From assembly GCA_016177875.1 (NCBI GenBank), contig JACOUL010000033.1, positions 62,001 to 126,000 on the forward strand: a stretch of DNA of 64,000 bases. Direction: 5' to 3'. Position numbers and translations under genes: made by a program. Under the pieces are notes generated by a model. The model did not search any database. It worked only from the letters and a program-made list of their open reading frames with translations, and was not told the DNA's origin. The stretch is from Burkholderiales bacterium. Its GTDB lineage: Bacteria; Pseudomonadota; Gammaproteobacteria; Burkholderiales; Burkholderiaceae_D. Numbering within the stretch: position 1 is the first letter of the stretch; the number at the start of each line of letters is the position of its first letter. Positions 55,939-64,000 of this stretch are shown here, one piece after another.

Positions 55939-57441
55939 TTAAATTTGCAGCGCCGCCATTTTTTTGTATAGCGTGGCACGCGATAGGCCGAGCAGCTTGG
56001 CGGCCGCAGGAACCTTGCCGCCGGTTGCGCTCAGTGCGGCACTGATGGTTGAGCGGTCGAATGCCGCTAAGGCTTCGGCATAGGGCTTCACTTCGACGGC
56101 ATCGGCCGGCGGATGAAAATCCGCTGCCGCAAGCGGCAGCGCGGTGGCGAAATCGTCCCCGGTCAATTGAAAGTTGTCAGTCAATATCGCCACGCGTTCC
56201 AATACGTTGCGCAATTCGCGCACATTGCCCGGCCAATGATAGCCGCACAAAAGCGCGACCGCCGACGGGCTGATTTCACGCCGCGGCAATCCGGTACGCT
56301 CGAAAATCTGCTGCAGCAGGGCGTCGCACAGTGCCTCCATGTCGGACAGCCGTTCACGCAGAGGCGGCAGGCAGATCGGCAGCACATTGAGACGATAGTA
56401 AAGGTCGGCACGGAATTTTCCCTGCTTGACTTGCATGTCCAGATCGATGCTGGTTGCCGCGATTACACGCACATCGACCTTAATGACCTTGTTGCTGCCG
56501 AGCGGTTCGATTTCCCGTTCCTGCAGTACGCGCAGCAGTTTGCCTTGCAGGGGCAGCGGCATGTCGCCAATTTCGTCGAGAAAAAGGGTGCCGCCATCGG
56601 CTAGCCTGAACTTGCCGTCGCGCGGTTTTTTGTCCGCACCGGTGTATGCGCCGTGTGTAGCGCCGAAGAACTCCGACTCCAGCAACGCTTCCGGAATGGC
56701 AGCCATGTTGACGCCGATGAAAGGGCCATTGGCGCGGGCCGACATGGCGTGAATGGCGTTGGCCAGGATCTCCTTGCCGGTGCCGGTTTCGCCCAGCAGC
56801 AAGATGCTGGCATCCTGTTGCGCCGCGCGCCGTGCTTGACGTTTTACTTCCAGGCAGGCAGGCGCGCTGCCGACGAAATTGACGAGGTTGTATTTCGCAC
56901 GACGGCTTTCGGTGACGCCTTTTTTGACCGAATTCAGCTCATTCTGCAGGCTGGCAAACTTGGCGACCAAGGGCTTGAGGTAATGCAGGCGGTCGTACAA
57001 CACGAAGCCGATGGCGCCGATTATTTCCTGGCGCTCGTTTTGCAGCGGCATGCGGGTAACGACGAAGGACTGTTTGCCGAACTCCAGGATGTCCAGCAGG
57101 ATCGGCTGTCCGGTCTGCACCACCTCGCGCATCAGGCTGTTAGGAATGAAGTCTTCCACATCCCGTCCGAGCGCTTCCTGCAGGCTGTTCAAGCCCAGCG
57201 TGTTCAAGTATTTGTCGTTGATCCAAACAATCCTACCCTGCCGGTCGACCGCGAGCGCGCCTTCGCACAAGCTATCCAGCCGCTCGAACAGAGAGCGCAT
57301 AGCATGCTTGTGAATGGCGTCCGAATCGCGGAGAAAGTCTTCGGTGAGCATATCGCGCATAGGGGCGGCCGGTTTCGAGGAAGTAGATGAATGGATTATA
57401 GCGGTCGCCGAGTAAGGGACGGCCCGTGTGCGATTACGCAC
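55939..57441 (-). CDS. Sigma-54-dependent PAS activator
   Basis: 500 residues from a GTG at 57441; a start at 57360 (MRDMLTEDF) is possible. PAS domain (about 48-150), AAA+ domain (about 190-425) with Walker A GETGTGKE, GAYTGA loop (the usual GAFTGA with Phe to Tyr), and Walker B TLFLDEIGDM, then a Fis-type HTH at the C-terminus (AAAKLLGLSRATLYKKM). It activates sigma-54 promoters; signal read by PAS. Start overlaps the end of the upstream diguanylate cyclase by 8 bases, so the two are coupled. Confidence 0.85.
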   Translation of the reverse strand: MRNRTRAVPYSATAIIHSSTSSKPAAPMRDMLTEDFLRDSDAIHKHAMRSLFERLDSLCEGALAVDRQGRIVWINDKYLNTLGLNSLQEALGRDVEDFIPNSLMREVVQTGQPILLDILEFGKQSFVVTRMPLQNERQEIIGAIGFVLYDRLHYLKPLVAKFASLQNELNSVKKGVTESRRAKYNLVNFVGSAPACLEVKRQARRAAQQDASILLLGETGTGKEILANAIHAMSARANGPFIGVNMAAIPEALLESEFFGATHGAYTGADKKPRDGKFRLADGGTLFLDEIGDMPLPLQGKLLRVLQEREIEPLGSNKVIKVDVRVIAATSIDLDMQVKQGKFRADLYYRLNVLPICLPPLRERLSDMEALCDALLQQIFERTGLPRREISPSAVALLCGYHWPGNVRELRNVLERVAILTDNFQLTGDDFATALPLAAADFHPPADAVEVKPYAEALAAFDRSTISAALSATGGKVPAAAKLLGLSRATLYKKMAALQI

Positions 57442-58990
57442 GACCGTCTTCTCTTTGTCGCACGGCGGCCAAGGTCCCGGCTGTCAAGAATCCGCTCATG
57501 TCAGGCGCATAGGATTGGTAATTATTGCGGCCCAGCTCCTTGGCGAAATACATGGCGGTGTCGGCGTTTTTCAGCAGCGCTTCGGCATCGTCGCCATGCT
57601 GAGGGAAGAGGGCAATGCCGATGCTGCATGACACGCGCAGTTCGTGGCGCTGGATTTGGAACGGCGAGGATAGGATGGATTGCACTTTGTGGGCGACAGC
57701 CAGCACATCGCGCTCGTCGCGGAAGTCTTCGATGATGACCGTGAACTCGTCGCCTCCCAGGCGCGAAATGGTGTCTTCGCGGCGCACGCAGGCCGACAAC
57801 CGCTTGGCGATGTGTTGCAGAAGGTGGTCGCCGATATCGTGGCCGAGCCGGTCATTTACCTGTTTGAATCGGTCAAGATCGATGAACATCAGCGCGAATG
57901 GCGTCGACGCGCGTCTGGCCTTGGCGATTGCGCGGCCCAGGGCGGTGTGAAACAGGTGCCGGTTGGGCAGCTCGGTCAGGGCGTCGTGTGTGGCCAGGTA
58001 ATTCAACTGCTGCGCCGATTTATTGTGCTGGAACGCCAGCGCCGCCAGGTGGCAAATGCGCTTGACCAGCACTTGGTCGAGTCGAGGTATCCGGCGCCGG
58101 GTGCGATAGTAGAGCGTCAGTGTGCCGAGCAGATCGCCGGAAGCGGAAACGATGGGCATCAGCCATGCAGACCGAATGTCGTGTGCGACGGCAAGAGCGC
58201 TGCACTCTGTCCAGGCCGGGTCATGCACGATGTCTTCCACATACACCGGCTGGTCATGGAAGGCCGGGCTTCCCATGCGTTGCCCCTTGTCGGATAGCAG
58301 TTCGCGGATAGTCTTGACGAAGGAGGCCGGCAGGCTCGCCGTAATGTCGCGCAGCAGTCCATGCCGGCCGGGCTCGACAATCAGGATGGCGCAACGTCCT
58401 CCCTGCGAAAATCGTTCCGCCGTCTCGCACAGTTTTTCCAGCACGCTCTGGAGATTCTTGCCGGCGCAGATCAGTTCCATGTTTTGCTTTTCCGCGTCGA
58501 GCAGGGATTCGGCGCGACGGTGTATCGCCACTTCTTTTTGCAGCCGGGCATTGGCTGCGATCAGTGACGAGTTCCGGTCATGCGAATTGCGCGCGCGTTG
58601 CGCCGACATGAGCGGATATTCCGCTTGGGTTTCGAGGAAAATGAAGACGCCTTCTATGCCGTCATCGGCGCCTCGATATGGCACGAAATGCGCTGCAATC
58701 AGCGCGGGTCTCCCCGAAGATTGCAGGATGCCGCCGCTGAAGTGCTGGGGCGAGCCGGAAAGCGCGCGCCGCAAATAACCGGCCATGCGCTCGAATATCA
58801 CCGGATCCACCAGTTCCTCGATCTGCGTACCGTACAGTTTGGCGGCTGGCTGGTTTAGCCATGCAGCACCCGCCTGATTGGCGAATTTCAAGCGTAGTGC
58901 ATGATCGATAAATGCCGTTGGCGTGGGCATGACGTCCAGCACTTCAATCAATTTGTCCAGCGTCCGATTGTCAAATACGGCATGCACCAT
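57434..58990 (-). CDS. PAS-GAF-GGDEF diguanylate cyclase
   Basis: 518 residues. PAS domain (about 10-120), GAF domain (about 185-330, RCAILIVEPGRHGLLRD), and a C-terminal GGDEF domain with active site GGDEF and I-site RRED five residues before it. Cytoplasmic c-di-GMP synthase with two small-molecule sensory modules. Its 3' end overlaps the sigma-54 activator, linking c-di-GMP output with sigma-54 transcription. Confidence 0.9.
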   Translation of the reverse strand: MVHAVFDNRTLDKLIEVLDVMPTPTAFIDHALRLKFANQAGAAWLNQPAAKLYGTQIEELVDPVIFERMAGYLRRALSGSPQHFSGGILQSSGRPALIAAHFVPYRGADDGIEGVFIFLETQAEYPLMSAQRARNSHDRNSSLIAANARLQKEVAIHRRAESLLDAEKQNMELICAGKNLQSVLEKLCETAERFSQGGRCAILIVEPGRHGLLRDITASLPASFVKTIRELLSDKGQRMGSPAFHDQPVYVEDIVHDPAWTECSALAVAHDIRSAWLMPIVSASGDLLGTLTLYYRTRRRIPRLDQVLVKRICHLAALAFQHNKSAQQLNYLATHDALTELPNRHLFHTALGRAIAKARRASTPFALMFIDLDRFKQVNDRLGHDIGDHLLQHIAKRLSACVRREDTISRLGGDEFTVIIEDFRDERDVLAVAHKVQSILSSPFQIQRHELRVSCSIGIALFPQHGDDAEALLKNADTAMYFAKELGRNNYQSYAPDMSGFLTAGTLAAVRQREDGRA

Positions 58991-59416
58991 GTAACGCGAT
59001 CAAGAATGAATATCACAACGAATAGGCTCACACTGCTTTACAAGCCTGAATGAGAAATAGACGCCCCGCTGGATAGCAGGATGCGCCAAGCCGCATCGAA
59101 CTGCGGCCATCGCGGCATACAGCAAGCACTGGGCCACCGGCGACAAGTCATTGATTTTTAAAGGGAATTGATGCGCGAAAAAACGAGAGGGTCAGATTTC
59201 CCCGACATTTTTGCTGAAAAGTCTCGAAAAGTAGACGAGGCGCACGGGGCGTCGTCTCCAAGTATTTGATTTTTTTACCTTATTTCACAATGTGCCGTCA
59301 TGGAAACTTGTATCGCATTCGAGACTGATCGCAACTAATATAGTTCGTCGGGGCCGTACTGAGTAAGTCATTGTTTAATCGGTAGCGAAGGGTCTTGTAA
59401 AGCCTGTTGGGCAGGC
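58991..59416. other. Intergenic region, no gene recognised
   Basis: 426 bases between the hybrid kinase and the diguanylate cyclase. Only a small hairpin was seen (AGCCTG/CAGGCT at 59401-59417, minus-strand trailer weakly T-rich), probably too weak for an efficient terminator. The promoter of the diguanylate cyclase should lie near 59000-59100, but was not assigned. Confidence 0.4.
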
Positions 59417-62400
59417 TCACTTTAGGCGAGACAGATATTCTTCCGCTAATGTCAAGATAGCCTTGGATTGATAACTGCCCGCCAGGCGGCGCAATTTGTC
59501 GGCAAACGGGCAGTATTGATCGTCTTCGGCCTGCAGCCGGTCCGCCCATTGCAGAATTTCGCGCATATTCCCGGTGAGGGCCAACGCGTGCAGGGTTTCG
59601 ACATCGGCGAGGGAGGGCACAACCAGCGTTTGCAGCTCGGTTTCCGCCGATTCCGCAGCGTCGGGCTCGTATTCCCACTCCAGGTGCAACAGTTCACCGA
59701 TCTGCCGCAGCAGGCGCTCCGGTTCGACCGGTTTGGGCAAGAAGGCATTGGCGCCCGCTGCCAGGCTGCGCAACTGGTCTTCTTCGCTGGCGCTGGCGGA
59801 AACGACAATCAGCGGCGTGGCGCGCAATTGCTCTATCGCGCGCAGCTGGCGCGTGGCTTGCAGTCCATCCAGCGCCGGCATCACCATGTCCGTCACGATC
59901 AAATCCGGCCGCATCGCCTGCGCCATGGCCAATAGCTGCTGGCCGTCGCTCGCTTCCTCGATGGCAAATCCTAAGGGGGCCAGCAAATCCACCAGCATCG
60001 CGCGATTGGGTAGCACGTCGTCGACAATCAGGAGGCGACGGCGGCGGCCGAGGTAGCCGGTCACTATGCGCGGCAGTGGTTGCACGGCTAGTTCGGCTAC
60101 CAGCGGCAGCGCCAGATCGAACCAAAAGCGGCTGCCGTGGCCAACCCGGCTTTCTACCTGGATGTTGCTTCCCATCAAGCGCACCAGCTGGCGGCTGATC
60201 GCCAAGCCCAGGCCGGTGCCGCCGGCGCGGCGCTGCATTTCTCCCACCTGCTCGAACGGCTGGAAAATCGTTTCCAGCTGATCCGCCTCGATGCCGATAC
60301 CGCTGTCTTCCACCTCGAAGCGCAAGTGGATCTCGGATGCGCCGCGTGCCAGTTCGGATACGCGCAGGATGACGTGACCGCGATCGGTGAATTTCACGGC
60401 ATTGCCCAACAGGTTCAACAGTACCTGGCGCAGCCGTTTTTCATCGGCGTGCGTCGCCGGTAAATCAGGCCCGGCATCGAGCGAGAACGACAGGCTTTTC
60501 TGTTCCGCCTTGATGCGGATGATATCGCCGATGATGCGTAAAAAGACAGCCAGGTTAAAGGCATTGGGAAAGAGGCTCAGCTTGCCGGCCTCGATCTTGG
60601 ATAAATCGAGTACGTCGTTAATTAGCGTCAGCAAATGCTCGCCGCCTTGGCGGATGGTGTCCAGGCCGACGGTCTGGCGCTGGTTCAGATTTTTATCGCG
60701 TTTCAGAATCTGGGCATAGCCGAGGATGGCGTTCAAGGGTGTGCGCAGCTCGTGGCTCATGCTGGCCAGAAAAGCGCTCTTGGCTTGATTGGCGGCGTCG
60801 GCTTGCTCCTTGGCGTGGGTCAGCTCCGCGGTACGTTCCGCCACCAAGTCGCCCAGATGGTCGCGGTGGCGTTTCAATTCCATTTCGAAATGCTTGCGTT
60901 CAGTGATGTCGGTCGAGATGCCGCAGATGGCGTAGATTTTTCCGCTGGCATCGCGCAGCGGCGCCTTGTTCGAGAGATAGGTATGCAAGCCGTCGTCCTG
61001 CCGCAGCACTTCTTCCACTTCCAGCGCAACGCCGCTGGCGAGGATGCGCCGGTCGACGGCTTGAAACGCCGCGGCCTCGTCCTTGCCGAAAAAGTCGAAG
61101 TCGGTCTTGCCGATGATATCTTCGCGGGTAGTATGAAACAGTTTTGCGGCGCTGTCGTTGACCAGTAAATACCGTGCTTCCCTGCTCTTGACATAGATCG
61201 CCGCGGTGGAGGTGTCGATGATCGATTGCAGCAGCGCCTGATTGGCGCGCACTTGCTCTTCCACCCGTCTGCGCTCGGCATTTTCCAGCTGCAAGTCGCG
61301 GTACAGCTTGGCGTTTTCCAGCGAGATCGCCGCTTGCGAAGCCAACAGATCCAGCACCGCGATGCGTTGCGGCGGGAAGGCATTGGCGACCAGCCGGTTT
61401 TCCAGATACAGCAGCCCGATCGGCTCTCCCTGGCGCAGGATCGGCAGGCACAGCACCGATTTCGGCTGTCGCTGACGCAGATAGTCGTCATTGGAAAAAG
61501 AATTCGACGCGACGGCATCGGCGAGCAGCACCTTCTCGCCGCTACGGCGCACGTAGTTGAGGATGGACGAAGGCAGATCGGCAATCGGTGCGGCGTCTTC
61601 GAAGCGGATGTGCACTGCACTCTCCTGGCCCTGCGTTTGCGCTTCGGCGGCGAGGCGCAATTGATCGCCCTCCAGCAGCAGCAAGGCGCCGCTCTGCGCG
61701 CCGGCGTTTTCAAGCATCGTGCGCATCAGCGTGTTGACCAGCTTGTCGAACATAATTTCGCTGGAAATCGCCTGCGACGCCTTGGCGATAGCCAATGTAT
61801 CGAGTTGCATTACTGTCGCGCCGGCAGTCGATGCCGCCTCGACCAGCCATGGGTGCAGAGATTCCAGCTGTTTCGTCTTGCCGTCGGCGCCCCAACGCAG
61901 ATAGCAGCGGCGGGCCTCGCGCAGATGGGCGCGGGCGCAACTGGTCGCCCCATGCGCTTGATAAAAGCGCGCTGCAGTTTCATTGGCCAAGGCTTCAGTA
62001 TGCGTGAGGCCATGTTGGGCGCCAGCCTGGATGGCTTGCTCATAGCCGCGCATGGCGCCGGCATCGTCGCCGTCGAGGCGGGCAATTTCCGCAGCCAGCA
62101 GCAAGGCGCGCGCCAGGAATGAGGCCGGAGCATGCTCGGCCCATCGTTGCAGCGCATGTTGCGCTTGCATGAGCCGTTGCCGGATCGGGAGCGTTGACGG
62201 CGGCGCCGGCTGGTAGCCGAGTTCAGCCCATGCCAGCCCTCCGAAAAAATAGTAATCGGTCAGGCTGGTCTGATTTTCGAAAATCGCCGGATCAGCCGGG
62301 TCGATGGCGTCGGCTATGTAGCGGGCTGCGGCGAAATCGCCGGCGATGATGGTCGCGTGCAGCTTTTGAATCAGATACCAGGAATAGGCGTGGCTTGCTT

Positions 62401-64000
62401 TCTGGCGCAAACGGTTTTCGAACGCCGTCTGGTCGAAGTCGTCGCCGTCGAATATATCGAGTTGCCGGGTTTGCCCGCGCAAGGCGGCTACCAGCCGCTC
62501 CGTCCCGGTCGAGATGTCGGCAATCAAGCCGAATTTTGTGGTGCGCGCGTAGGCTTGGCTGGCACGGATTTCCGTCTGCAGGCGGGGCAGCGGAACGGCA
62601 CCGTACAGCTGATACAGATCCTGAATCATGCGTGCGTAACAGGCGAAAGTCAGATCGCCGGTTTCGGTTGCAGTCTGGAAGCAGCGCCGCATGTAATCCA
62701 CCGCTTCCGCCAGCGGCCGCGTAAAGAAGGTAATGCAGCCCATCAGGAAATACACTTTGGCGCGATAGGCGGCCGCCTCCCGCTGTTCTGCCAACGTGCA
62801 GGCAAGCTTGCCTAAGTGGTAGGCCTCCTGATAGCGCGCAAAATGGAGCATAGTCACCCGGCCGAAGGTGGCATAAGCCATGGCCGACGCCGGCGCATTA
62901 CCATGGCGCAGGCTGATATGCGTCATCAAGGCCGGGATCAGCAGATACAAATTGTGGATGCCGGAAAAATGCGCCGGCGGATGCATGGCGGCCAGGATGT
63001 CGAGCGCAGCCGCCATTCCCGCGTCGGTCATCTGCGGCAGGCGTATCAGGTCCTCGATCGGTTGCGCGCCGAGCAGATCCCACACTTGCTGTTGCGCGAT
63101 GCGCAGTTCTGCATCGCTTGGCTTCATCGGCAGGCGAACACCAAGGCGGCTCAGGCAATCGATCCCGGCTTCCAGCGCGTGCATCGGTTGCCCGCGCGTC
63201 GTCGCCAAATCGATTTGCAGGAGGCACAGGCGCACCCGCGCGCCGGAAGTCGTCGCGTGCACCAAGGCGGTATTGATGAGTTGTTCGGCTAATGCGAAGT
63301 CGGCTTTGAGATAGGCGGATTCGGCGCGGCCCAGGTAAAGCGCATATGCCAATTCATGTTGCGTTTCCCAGCAATCCGGGGATAGCAGCGTCATGCCGGC
63401 GGCGAAATAGGCGGCGGCCGCTTCCTGCGCAATCGCCGCCTTGGCTTTCTTGCCGGCAGCCAGATTCAGGCGGCACAGCAAGGCCTTTTCGGCGGCGTCG
63501 GTGATCAGTCCGGCACCGCGGTTGAGCTGGTTGACCACATCGAAAATGTCTTGCTCGATCGCCGACTCGGTCAATTGCGCCGCTAGCAAGCGGCCGATGC
63601 GCAAATGCACCGCGGGACGCCGCTGTTCCGGAATCAATGCATAAGCCGCTTCTTGCACCCGGTCGTGGATGAAGGTGTACTGGTCGGCACGGCGCAGGAC
63701 GAACCCGAGGCGCACCGCTTCACGCAAGCTCGCATGGGCTTCTTCCTCCGATGTGCCGAGTATCAGCGTCAGCGTGGCAACTTTTGCACCGACGCCCAGG
63801 CCGGCGAGGCGCTTTAAGGCATTGCGCGTGGGGGCGGGCAGCCGTTTTAGTTTGCCTATCATTAATTCCGCGACATTGTCGGTGGTGCGTTGTTCGCGAA
63901 GTATGGATATGTCCCATTGCCAGCTGCCCGTCGTTGCATCGAAGGCGATCAAATTCTCGTCCACCAGCGACGTGAAGAATTGAACGGAAAAGAAGGGATT
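59417..64000 (-). CDS. Giant hybrid sensor kinase (AAA ATPase-GAF-PAS-HisKA-REC), 5' end outside window
   Basis: 1527 residues visible, frame open at the window edge. The first residues (NPFFSVQFFTSL) fit the C-terminal end of an AAA-type ATPase module of the Ser/Thr-kinase/ATPase/histidine-kinase family. A TPR-like helical region of about 600 residues follows, then GAF (about 740-900), PAS (about 930-1040), HisKA with SHELRTPLNAIL, HATPase_c (GTGLGLAIS), and a receiver (DLIVTDMVMPALDG). No TM segment. Likely begins with a protein-kinase domain beyond the window, as in that family. Signal unknown. Confidence 0.85.
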   Translation of the reverse strand, partial: NPFFSVQFFTSLVDENLIAFDATTGSWQWDISILREQRTTDNVAELMIGKLKRLPAPTRNALKRLAGLGVGAKVATLTLILGTSEEEAHASLREAVRLGFVLRRADQYTFIHDRVQEAAYALIPEQRRPAVHLRIGRLLAAQLTESAIEQDIFDVVNQLNRGAGLITDAAEKALLCRLNLAAGKKAKAAIAQEAAAAYFAAGMTLLSPDCWETQHELAYALYLGRAESAYLKADFALAEQLINTALVHATTSGARVRLCLLQIDLATTRGQPMHALEAGIDCLSRLGVRLPMKPSDAELRIAQQQVWDLLGAQPIEDLIRLPQMTDAGMAAALDILAAMHPPAHFSGIHNLYLLIPALMTHISLRHGNAPASAMAYATFGRVTMLHFARYQEAYHLGKLACTLAEQREAAAYRAKVYFLMGCITFFTRPLAEAVDYMRRCFQTATETGDLTFACYARMIQDLYQLYGAVPLPRLQTEIRASQAYARTTKFGLIADISTGTERLVAALRGQTRQLDIFDGDDFDQTAFENRLRQKASHAYSWYLIQKLHATIIAGDFAAARYIADAIDPADPAIFENQTSLTDYYFFGGLAWAELGYQPAPPSTLPIRQRLMQAQHALQRWAEHAPASFLARALLLAAEIARLDGDDAGAMRGYEQAIQAGAQHGLTHTEALANETAARFYQAHGATSCARAHLREARRCYLRWGADGKTKQLESLHPWLVEAASTAGATVMQLDTLAIAKASQAISSEIMFDKLVNTLMRTMLENAGAQSGALLLLEGDQLRLAAEAQTQGQESAVHIRFEDAAPIADLPSSILNYVRRSGEKVLLADAVASNSFSNDDYLRQRQPKSVLCLPILRQGEPIGLLYLENRLVANAFPPQRIAVLDLLASQAAISLENAKLYRDLQLENAERRRVEEQVRANQALLQSIIDTSTAAIYVKSREARYLLVNDSAAKLFHTTREDIIGKTDFDFFGKDEAAAFQAVDRRILASGVALEVEEVLRQDDGLHTYLSNKAPLRDASGKIYAICGISTDITERKHFEMELKRHRDHLGDLVAERTAELTHAKEQADAANQAKSAFLASMSHELRTPLNAILGYAQILKRDKNLNQRQTVGLDTIRQGGEHLLTLINDVLDLSKIEAGKLSLFPNAFNLAVFLRIIGDIIRIKAEQKSLSFSLDAGPDLPATHADEKRLRQVLLNLLGNAVKFTDRGHVILRVSELARGASEIHLRFEVEDSGIGIEADQLETIFQPFEQVGEMQRRAGGTGLGLAISRQLVRLMGSNIQVESRVGHGSRFWFDLALPLVAELAVQPLPRIVTGYLGRRRRLLIVDDVLPNRAMLVDLLAPLGFAIEEASDGQQLLAMAQAMRPDLIVTDMVMPALDGLQATRQLRAIEQLRATPLIVVSASASEEDQLRSLAAGANAFLPKPVEPERLLRQIGELLHLEWEYEPDAAESAETELQTLVVPSLADVETLHALALTGNMREILQWADRLQAEDDQYCPFADKLRRLAGSYQSKAILTLAEEYLSRLK

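Overview
The window looks like a chromosomal segment of a Burkholderiales betaproteobacterium, most likely Oxalobacteraceae (Herminiimonas/Noviherbaspirillum/Collimonas-like). This is inferred from gene content: extracellular PHA depolymerases, fused isobutyryl-CoA mutase IcmF, DUF2917 divergent from a LysR gene, several Aer-type chemoreceptors, and many c-di-GMP genes. No rRNA, tRNA, CRISPR array, transposase or integrase was seen.

Layout. 0-5 kb: two tandem secreted PHB-depolymerase paralogues on the minus strand, each preceded by the same 15-bp motif. 5.3-9 kb: a plus-strand VWA protein / histidine kinase / OmpR regulator operon. 9.1-12.9 kb: accessory block with three small unknown genes and a hipBA toxin-antitoxin operon with two matching operators. 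12.9-18.9 kb: two Aer-like chemoreceptors, then a HisKA_2 kinase and ANTAR regulator. 19-21.4 kb: MetX-like hydrolase, and DUF2917/LysR sharing a 28-nt palindrome. 21.6-23.3 kb: AT-rich small membrane or secreted genes. 23.5-27.5 kb: rlmI, a DJ-1/PfpI protein, an AsmA/DUF748 protein and a receiver protein of inverted architecture. 27.5-33.5 kb: a minus-strand run (sterol-desaturase-like, DUF2946, TonB receptor, BNR propeller with a CECC motif, TlpA-like thioredoxin, cupin) that reads as a possible copper-handling operon. 33.7-39.5 kb: speG, an SRPBCC protein plus zinc alcohol dehydrogenase, PilZ, and an ABC-2 exporter. 39.7-44.4 kb: SMI1/KNR4 gene, CoA-hydrolase/transferase, EF-hand-like protein and small genes. 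44.4-51.8 kb: ettA, rarD, dctA, icmF. 52-53.4 kb: a lipoprotein hydrolase. 53.4-64 kb: a minus-strand signalling cluster (LuxR regulator, two diguanylate cyclases with I-sites, a sigma-54 activator, and a giant hybrid kinase cut by the window end).

Main observation. Three small genes of unknown role (9117-9581, 22860-23306, 39736-40236) are each followed within a few bases to about a dozen bases by an imperfect hairpin with the organisation of an integron attC site: outer RYYYAAC / GTTRRRY-like boxes, and inner arms with extra unpaired bases on one side. The first closely matches the aadA-type attC as I remember it. All three have damaged outer boxes and lie far apart between ordinary genes, which suggests dispersed, decaying gene cassettes without a local integrase. 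Other leads are the shared promoter motif of the depolymerases, the possible copper operon, the LysR/DUF2917 palindrome, a LiuR-like operator before icmF, and an FNR-like box before a diguanylate cyclase.
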